Assembly: GCA_027687465.1 (NCBI GenBank)
Contig: JAQCQR010000013.1
Location: 1-57,042, forward strand
DNA from: Coriobacteriaceae bacterium AF08-21
GTDB lineage: Bacteria; Actinomycetota; Coriobacteriia; Coriobacteriales; Coriobacteriaceae
Direction: 5' to 3'
Length of the DNA stretch: 57,042 nucleotides
The position numbers and the translations under genes are program-made. Below the pieces are notes generated by a model that saw only the letters and a list, made by a program, of their open reading frames with translations, searched no databases and was not told where the DNA came from. The first letter of the stretch is position 1. The number at the start of each line of letters is the position of its first letter. Shown here in pieces: positions 51,552-57,042 of the stretch.

Positions 51552-51947
51552 GGGAAACCCTTTCGCGTGGTTGCGGCGCGCGCGGGGCGCTCCGCTACGG
51601 TACAGTGTTCACCATTGTACCTGTCTGGCGCCAAAAAGGCGCGCTCGCTGCGGCGTTACATGCCTGCAACATGAGCGTAAGGGGGAAGGCCGTACGGGGA
51701 AGAGCCGTCTGGCGCGTGTCCGGCTCGTGTTGGGTTGATTTCCGATCTCAGCCGAACACATTGAGCGGACAGGCCGTTCCCGCAGTCAGCCGAACGCCTC
51801 CGACGGCTGATTCCGAACTGGAAGCGGAGGGCATCCCCGCCCTTCGGTAGGGGATACCGCTCCGCGGCGCATGCCGCGGGCGGCGCCCCTATCGGACCAC
51901 CGTGACCTCAGTTGGGATGGGCCCAGCACTGCCGCGTACTCGGTGAG
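51552..51947. other. 396-bp gap with no recognised gene
   Basis: No tRNA, attachment site or repeat could be recognised between the ACT gene and the truncated recombinase. A GC-rich palindromic patch (CCGCGGCGCATGCCGCGG) lies near 51861-51880. This is the likely left boundary of the acquired segment. Confidence 0.4.
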
Positions 51948-52673
51948 CTAGAGCCAACTGTTCGTCTTCACGTCGCGTATGGCGATATTTCGGTCGTCCG
52001 GCTCGGTGATGCCGTAGCCGAACGCCTGGAGCGTCTCGATGGACTCCTGGATCCTCTGTTGGAACATGGGACCCGGATCGACCCTCGGCCCGAGGTGCCC
52101 GCGCCAAAGGCACGGCGTGGCGCGCAGCATGTTATGGATTTTGGAGATGGGCTCGATGTCGGCGTAGACGTTGAGCGTCGCCATGGCGTCCTTGTGGCCG
52201 AGGATCGATTGGAGCGCCTTGATATCGCCGCCTTGGCGGATCCACTGCGTTGCGAACGTGTGGCGAAGGCCGTGGAACGTGATCAGCTCGTCGTTGGTGC
52301 CCATGAGGCCGTTGGTCTCCGAGAACGTCTTGAACGCTCTGCGGATATAGCTTGTCGTCGCGAAGGTCGCGCCCGGCTCCGACAGGATGTAGCAGTCCCC
52401 GATCTCGACCGCCCCGGTAAGGCCGCGCAAGCGCAGCTTTCCGCAGTCGATCTCGTGGGTCTCCTTCAGGAAGGGGAGTAGGCCGACCGGGTCGATGGGG
52501 ATACCCCTGGCGTCATGGGTCTTGGTGTCCTTGATGAACGAACCCATTCCCTTCGCGTACGCCACCGAGTGTCTGATCGAGATCAGGCCCGTCTCGAAAT
52601 CCACATCGCACCACCGAAGGCCGCAGACCTCGCCGATTCGCATCCCCGTGTGCAGGGCGAGTACGACCGCCCT
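51948..52673 (-). pseudogene. Truncated tyrosine recombinase (catalytic domain only)
   Basis: The frame reads RAVVLALHTGMRIGEVCGL and runs about 241 residues. Catalytic residues are present: Arg in TGMRIGE, a Lys in TKTHDARG, HGLRH (HxxR), LGHKD and Tyr in NVYADI. The N-terminal DNA-binding and core-binding domain is missing; upstream, the frame is closed by the TAG that also ends the XRE gene (52674-52676). A start at ATG 52643 would drop part of the conserved box. A phage- or ICE-type integrase remnant. Confidence 0.8.
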
Positions 52674-52925
52674 CTAATCCTCGGCGGACCAATCGAGTCC
52701 GAACTCCTTTCGGGCATCCTCTTCGCTCATGACTTCGAGAAGGTCTCCGGGTTGGCAACGAAGGGCGAGGCATAGCTGCTCGAGTGTGTTGAAGCGAATG
52801 CCGCGAATATGCCCTTTTTTAATACGGGACAGGTTCACGGGCGTGGTTCCAATCCTTTCGGCAAGTTCGTTCGAGGAAATCTTTCGCTCGGCCATGATCT
52901 TGTCGAGGCGAACAATTACGGGCAT
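52674..52925 (-). CDS. XRE/Cro-type small regulator
   Basis: An 83-residue helix-turn-helix protein of the YozG/HTH_26 type: KISSNELAERIGTTPVNLSR, then IKKGHIRGIRFNTLEQLC. It starts 9 nt after the DUF2975-like gene. Such pairs are common, with the membrane partner thought to modulate the regulator. It may act on the palindrome at 53485-53503. Confidence 0.9.
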   Translation of the reverse strand: MPVIVRLDKIMAERKISSNELAERIGTTPVNLSRIKKGHIRGIRFNTLEQLCLALRCQPGDLLEVMSEEDARKEFGLDWSAED

Positions 52926-52934
52926 GGCGTTTCC

Positions 52935-53447
52935 TTACGCAATCTCGTCGGAGTCGAGGTACAGCTCTCGGGCGTACAAGAAGAGCTGGGAAAGCATGAA
53001 CAGGACGATGCCGAGAACCAGAGAGGTCCAATCGAATGATGAAGCGATCTCTTGGGCGCCGACGGCCCCCTCGCCGCCAAACATCGAAACGGAGGTTTTG
53101 AGTGAGCCGGCGTAGAGGCTGGTGGCAGCTTGAACAACGAAGAGAATGCCGAGCACCTTCAAGCATGTCGCAGACCCTTTCTTGAAGGGGTCTCCGCTCT
53201 TGATCGTCCACACGAGAACGGCGCTGAGGATGGTCGTAGCGATACCGATGACGGCAGGGACCAATGTCGAGATCGCAAGGGCTGGATACGCGGGGGAGTC
53301 TGCAATTACAGGGTTGTCGAGCACTTCGATTGCTGGCTTTAAGGAGAACGCCACTTGTGCGATGGCGGTGGCGCAAAGGGTCGCAGAGGCTATCGCACAT
53401 GCGATGCGGAAGGAATGAAGCCGGGGAGTGCGATTGTCGGAACTCAT
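52935..53447 (-). CDS. DUF2975-like membrane protein
   Basis: A 170-residue protein with four predicted helices (about 15-35, 58-82, 92-115, 140-160), e.g. LVPAVIGIATTILSAVLVW and WTSLVLGIVLFMLSQLFLY. Its position before an XRE gene fits the DUF2975/YozG pair. GGAGG is 6 nt before the ATG. Divergent from the bacteriocin-like gene. Confidence 0.75.
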   Translation of the reverse strand: MSSDNRTPRLHSFRIACAIASATLCATAIAQVAFSLKPAIEVLDNPVIADSPAYPALAISTLVPAVIGIATTILSAVLVWTIKSGDPFKKGSATCLKVLGILFVVQAATSLYAGSLKTSVSMFGGEGAVGAQEIASSFDWTSLVLGIVLFMLSQLFLYARELYLDSDEIA

Positions 53448-53484
53448 AATAACCTCCGAAGAATTTAAAAAACTCAGGTTACTT

Positions 53485-53503
53485 TTTAACAGTTTATGTT
53501 AAA
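53485..53503. promoter_or_regulatory. TTTAAC-N7-GTTAAA palindrome in the divergent promoter region
   Basis: A perfect 6-bp inverted repeat lies between the DUF2975/XRE operon and the secreted-peptide gene; TTGACT (53504-53509) adjoins it as a possible -35. A plausible binding site for the XRE protein controlling both sides. Confidence 0.45.
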
Positions 53504-53567
53504 TTGACTTTGCCGGCAAGTAATCACAGCATACTGCAACCGAAACCCCTCTAGATTGGAGAGGATT

Positions 53568-53933
53568 ATGTTCAGTACTGTTAAGTCGTGTAAGCTCTTG
53601 GTTTTCCTCGGCCTCGCTCTTTGTTTGTTGCTGCCGGGAGCCCCCGCTTTTGCGGATACCCCGATGCCTCCTTCCCATGAGAGCAGCCAGTGTGCCCTCG
53701 TTGAGCCCCTCGGGTATACGGACGACGTCGTCGATACCTACTGGAGCTACAGCTGTCCTCGCGGCGTAAGCGGGCACAGCATCTCGATGTTCAACATCTC
53801 TTACAAGACGATTTCCTACCGAAATGGCTATCGCCGATCCGCGCATCATAGGGAATCCCGCCTCGCTGCAATGTGCTCCTGTGGTGTTCTTGGCACAACT
53901 GATAAATGGCAATTTGTCTATAGCACCTACTAG
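53568..53933 (+). CDS. Secreted bacteriocin-like peptide (lactococcin 972 family-like)
   Basis: A 121-residue precursor. Residues 1-28 are a Sec signal peptide (LLVFLGLALCLLLPGAPAFA, cleavage after AFA). The mature part of about 93 residues shows the loose lactococcin 972 pattern: TYWSYSCPRGVSGHS, then NISYKTISYRNGYRRSAHH, ending KWQFVYSTY. Unlike lactococcin 972 it has four cysteines, possibly two disulfides. GGAG is 6 nt before ATG 53568. A large permease and an ABC ATPase follow, as in lactococcin 972 clusters. The family call rests on weak similarity plus context. Confidence 0.6.
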   Translation: MFSTVKSCKLLVFLGLALCLLLPGAPAFADTPMPPSHESSQCALVEPLGYTDDVVDTYWSYSCPRGVSGHSISMFNISYKTISYRNGYRRSAHHRESRLAAMCSCGVLGTTDKWQFVYSTY

Positions 53934-53999
53934 ATGCGAGGAAGGGCCGAGCATTTTGTTCGGCCCTTCTGTTCCGACTGGATGAGGTTAAGGTTGGCG

Positions 54000-56222
54000 A
54001 TGAATATGCTCAAAATCTCGAAGGCGATCTTTAGGTCGCTTCTCTCCTCCAGGTCGCTCTGTGTTGTCGTTGTTGCGTTGATGGTTCTTTGTGCTCTGCC
54101 CGTCTTCAGGAGCGCGGCTGGCATCGACGGACGGGTCGAATACCTCGAGTCGGGAATAACCCGTGTTGAGCAGGAATTGTCAGCATCCTATGCGGATGCG
54201 CTTGTGAATGCGGGGGAGGACGGTGTCTGTACCTCTTCATCAAGCATGCCCGCGCTTCTGTACCCTCTTGCCGCGGGACGTCTTATCTTGGCACCGCTCT
54301 CTCCCCTACTTCCGTTTCTGCAGATATCGGATGGAGAGTACACCTATTATGACGGATCGAAGGAGTACTTGCTATGGGTCGCAACGGCCGTTGCCGTCTC
54401 GTTCCTTGCCGCGCGTCTTAACAAACGTGAAAAGCTCATCATCCAGGCACCGATGGGCGAGCTGGGTAGACTTGTTGCATCGAGCGTATGGGCGAGTGTT
54501 TTTGCAATGCTTGCCGTCCTCGCCATCAATCTTCCAGGGATAATCGCCGCGCTTGTGAAGAATGGCCCGGGCTCGCCGTTCTATCCGATAGGCTACATTC
54601 AATATGCGACTCCGGTTATCAAACCGGCTTGGCTGGTGTTCGCGCAGACGGCCATCTTGCAATTCTTGGTGGCAGCGTTCATCTCGCTTGTCGTTCACCT
54701 TGCCGTGAAGATTGCCAATAACCCTACGCTTGGAATCGTGTTCGTATGTGCCCTGATGGGGGTGACGATGGTTCCCGGGTATTACGGAAGATCCATCGCT
54801 TTACGTGAGTTCGCCCTGTTGAATCCCCTTACGTATGCGAACACTGAGTTGACCGTCGGCGCCTATAGCCCGTACCCGACAACGCAGATAGTGAATCTGC
54901 CTGGACTTTGCTTCGAGCGTGGCGCGATTGCCCTCGCATGCGCAATCGGGATCGAGGTGCTGGCAATTAGCCTGCTTTGCGTTGCTGGAAAGAGCGGCTG
55001 CGCGTGCCCGATATCCCCGATTTGTCTTGAGAGAGGTTCCTTCACTGCATCGAGAACGGCAACTCGTTCGAGCGCTTGTGCCTTCGCCGTTGCATACGTA
55101 AGAACGATGGGGAAACTGCTCCTGCGTTCTCCTACCCTCGCCGTATGCGCGATTGCAATGTCGACGACGATGCTGGCCCCGGCTCTGGTCGAGATGTTTC
55201 CTGACGCTGATAACGTTTCCGCTGTTCGGTATAGGGATGGAGAGCTCCGTTCAATAGATCGGTATCTAGAGCAGAACGCTGCGAATATGGACGTCGAGGG
55301 CAAAGCGGCCCTGGAAGACATGCGGGATGCTCTTTCGGGTTTCGTGTACGCGCCTATGCCTGCGGAGGGGTTTCGAAGCCTTGCGACGTACGAGCGCGCT
55401 CGAGGTGAGCTGGGCGCGGCAGATGCGACTCTCCTGCAATCGATCGGAATCGAGCCGGAGACTCCTTCTCGTGCGGAGGCGCGAGCCCTTCTGCTTGAGT
55501 CGATCGCGAGCTTGCCGGACCCCAAGGTTTACGAGTTAAGTACGAAGATGCCCCCATTAATCCTCCTTTCGTATCTCCAGGCAGCGCTTCCCTCCTTATT
55601 TTTGCTGTTGCCCGTGGTTGTCACATCGCTCGCGTGCACCCACCTGCAGTGTCGTTCCCTTCTGGTTCTCCAGATCCCCGCAACAGCGCATGTGCGTTTT
55701 CTGACGGCTGTTGCGCTGGCTCTCCTGCTTGGCTTGGTGCTGCTTTTGGTGTCGATGGTTCCCGCTGTCGTTGTGTCCGTGATTAAGAACGGTGCGGGTG
55801 GATCGGAGTATCCCGTCGCTCTCATTCGGGCGGGAGCTTCGACAACGTCCACGGTGGGGGAGGCGGTGTTGTGCAGTATTCCGTTGCTGGTCATGGCATA
55901 CGGCGTGATTTCCGTCGTCGCTGCGTTGACAGCAGCGATTAGCCGCAACTCCGTTGTCACCGGAATGGTTTGCGCGGTTCTCTTGGTGTTGGGTTCGTTG
56001 AGCGCTCATGTTGAAAGCGTGGGCATGGGCGTCGCGCTGCTGGCTCCATTCGCCTCGTTTGATCCCGCTTCCCAGGTGGGGACGATTGGGTTCCTTGGGC
56101 GAGGGACGAACGCGATGCCTTTTGGAGAGGTCGTCGGCGCATCGGGCGCTCTGCTGGTGGTCTTGGGCGCCGTATCTCCGTTGATGGTGCGCCTGAGTGT
56201 TCCAAAGATCGAAAGGGGATGA
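54000..56222 (+). CDS. Bacteriocin-associated integral membrane protein with duplicated permease halves
   Basis: A 740-residue protein with about 12-14 membrane helices. Two halves look alike: LPGIIAALVKNGPGSPFYPI near residue 180 matches VPAVVVSVIKNGAGGSEYPV near 590, each followed by two further helices. The layout, one anchor, a long outside segment, then a helix bundle, repeats in each half (outside loops about 40-95 and 400-510). It resembles the integral membrane component of lactococcin 972-type clusters (DUF1430-like). ATG 54000 has AAGG 6 nt upstream. It overlaps the ATPase region by ATGA, so the two form one transporter, for export or self-immunity. Confidence 0.7.
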   Translation: MNMLKISKAIFRSLLSSRSLCVVVVALMVLCALPVFRSAAGIDGRVEYLESGITRVEQELSASYADALVNAGEDGVCTSSSSMPALLYPLAAGRLILAPLSPLLPFLQISDGEYTYYDGSKEYLLWVATAVAVSFLAARLNKREKLIIQAPMGELGRLVASSVWASVFAMLAVLAINLPGIIAALVKNGPGSPFYPIGYIQYATPVIKPAWLVFAQTAILQFLVAAFISLVVHLAVKIANNPTLGIVFVCALMGVTMVPGYYGRSIALREFALLNPLTYANTELTVGAYSPYPTTQIVNLPGLCFERGAIALACAIGIEVLAISLLCVAGKSGCACPISPICLERGSFTASRTATRSSACAFAVAYVRTMGKLLLRSPTLAVCAIAMSTTMLAPALVEMFPDADNVSAVRYRDGELRSIDRYLEQNAANMDVEGKAALEDMRDALSGFVYAPMPAEGFRSLATYERARGELGAADATLLQSIGIEPETPSRAEARALLLESIASLPDPKVYELSTKMPPLILLSYLQAALPSLFLLLPVVVTSLACTHLQCRSLLVLQIPATAHVRFLTAVALALLLGLVLLLVSMVPAVVVSVIKNGAGGSEYPVALIRAGASTTSTVGEAVLCSIPLLVMAYGVISVVAALTAAISRNSVVTGMVCAVLLVLGSLSAHVESVGMGVALLAPFASFDPASQVGTIGFLGRGTNAMPFGEVVGASGALLVVLGAVSPLMVRLSVPKIERG

Positions 56223-56227
56223 TCTCG

Positions 56228-56968
56228 ATGATTGACCTTCAAACGCTGACGATCTCTTATGGAAAGAAGGTGCTCGTAGATTCGGTGAACGCTGAGTTTG
56301 CCCCGGGTACGGTCTACGGTCTCGTCGCTCCGAACGGGCATGGAAAGACGACGTTGCTGCGTGCGATGGCAGGTTTGCCGGGTCCTCGCGTGGACGGGAG
56401 CATCGTTCTGGATGAGGTGCAGGGTACGGGTGCGAGAGAGGTCCGTTCTATGATCTTCTATGCACCTGGTGAGGGGACGCTGCTGTATCCCGGATTGCGT
56501 GCGGAAGATCACCTCAAGATGGTTTGCGATATGTGGCCGCATGCTCGCGATATCGAAGAGATAGTGGAACAAACGCAGATAGGCGAGTTCGCGAAGATGA
56601 GGATCCGCACTCTGAGCCAGGGCATGAAGCAGCAGCTTACCCTGGCGATTGCGTATGCGACGGGCGCGCGGTACCTTCTATTAGATGAGCCCATGAACGC
56701 GCTCGACCCCAGCAGGGTGGACTTGCATTCCGAGATTCTCAGGAAGCTGGCCGATTCTGGTACGTGCATCATCATGTCATCCCACATCTTGGATTCGGTC
56801 GATAGGCTGTGCGATGAGATTCTGTTTTTGAAGGATGGGAGGCTCATTAGAAGCATTCCGCAAGATGATGCTGCGCCGAAGTCTCCTGGATCCCATTTCG
56901 CAAAGCCTGCCGGACGCGCCGAGGGTGCGCTAAGCACGTATCGGCGACTCTACGAAAAGGGCGGGTAG
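56228..56968 (+). CDS. ABC transporter ATP-binding protein
   Basis: A 246-residue ATPase. Walker A reads APNGHGKTTLL (first Gly replaced by Ala), the signature TLSQGMKQQLTLA, Walker B YLLLDEPMNALD and the switch His in SSHILDS. ATG 56228 has AAAGGGG 9 nt upstream; the ATG at 56219 overlaps the permease stop and is the alternative. It should energise the preceding permease. The C-terminal 30 residues (KSPGSHFAKPAGR) are beyond the fold. Confidence 0.9.
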   Translation: MIDLQTLTISYGKKVLVDSVNAEFAPGTVYGLVAPNGHGKTTLLRAMAGLPGPRVDGSIVLDEVQGTGAREVRSMIFYAPGEGTLLYPGLRAEDHLKMVCDMWPHARDIEEIVEQTQIGEFAKMRIRTLSQGMKQQLTLAIAYATGARYLLLDEPMNALDPSRVDLHSEILRKLADSGTCIIMSSHILDSVDRLCDEILFLKDGRLIRSIPQDDAAPKSPGSHFAKPAGRAEGALSTYRRLYEKGG

Positions 56969-56970
56969 AA

Positions 56971-57042
56971 ATGCAAGTTAAAAATCTATGTGGCCAATGT
57001 GATACCGTTGAACCCGCGTATCGATACCGCTCAGCCATTCGC
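56971..57042 (+). CDS. Start of a further gene, cut by the window edge
   Basis: An ATG 3 nt after the ATPase stop opens a frame of 24 residues (MQVKNLCGQCDTVEPAYRYR) that runs off the end. AAAAGGGCGGG overlaps the ATPase end and would be its Shine-Dalgarno. Too short to name; it may be another permease or a peptide of the same cluster. Confidence 0.45.
   Translation, partial: MQVKNLCGQCDTVEPAYRYRSAIR

Noticed and set aside
53499..53954. 151-codon minus-strand ORF opposite the bacteriocin-like gene
   Set aside because: Antisense to a gene with a clear signal peptide and RBS; no supporting features of its own.

Overview
The window looks like chromosome of a GC-rich gut actinobacterium of the Coriobacteriia, most likely Collinsella or a close relative. 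This is inferred from gene content and codon style, from the spc/alpha ribosomal block running rplE to truA, and from the selenium-linked purine-degradation genes; no 16S or other decisive marker is present.

Region 1 (1-10.6 kb) and region 2 (16.9-27.1 kb) are two arms of an anaerobic purine/urate catabolic cluster of the E. coli yge/ygf/yqe/ssnA type. Arm 1 holds a YheO-like PAS/HTH regulator, an NCS2 purine permease, ssnA, ygfK, a four-cluster ferredoxin and a fused 2Fe-2S/molybdenum hydroxylase (xdhA-like). Arm 2 holds a second YheO-like regulator diverging from dpaL, then ygeY, ygeW, mocA, hydA, yqeC, yqeB and xdhC. The hydroxylase with its maturation factors (MocA, YqeB, YqeC, XdhC) would handle the purine ring, YgfK and the ferredoxin would carry electrons, and SsnA, HydA, YgeY, YgeW and DpaL would deaminate, open and dismantle the products. 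No carbamate kinase and no separate FAD subunit are visible.

Between the arms (10.6-16.9 kb) lies an accessory island. Two tandem arrays of 49-bp imperfect palindromes with a 62-bp period flank an AbiEi-like gene, and the whole segment is bracketed by two copies of the xdhA terminator region. The island continues with a broken DUF4143 ATPase gene, a 41-residue membrane peptide, a DEDD exonuclease and unknown proteins.

Region 3 (27.1-38 kb) is a housekeeping block: rplE, rpsN, rpsH, rplF, rplR, rpsE, rpmD, rplO, secY, adk, map, infA, rpmJ, rpsM, rpsK, rpsD, rpoA, rplQ, terminator, truA. It starts abruptly at rplE; the genes that usually precede it (through rplN and rplX) are not there and xdhC is the neighbour instead.

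Region 4 (38-51.6 kb) is ordinary chromosome: a glycosyltransferase, argR, a class A penicillin-binding protein, a U32 peptidase-like protein, tyrS, adenine deaminase, two HAD phosphatases, citrate synthase and an ACT-domain protein. Short GGGGACGTTC-type repeats lie between several of these genes.

Region 5 (51.9 kb to the end) looks horizontally acquired: a truncated tyrosine recombinase, an XRE/DUF2975 regulator-membrane pair and, divergent from it, a small secreted Cys-containing protein resembling the lactococcin 972 family, followed by a large duplicated permease, an ABC ATPase and the start of a further gene cut by the window edge.
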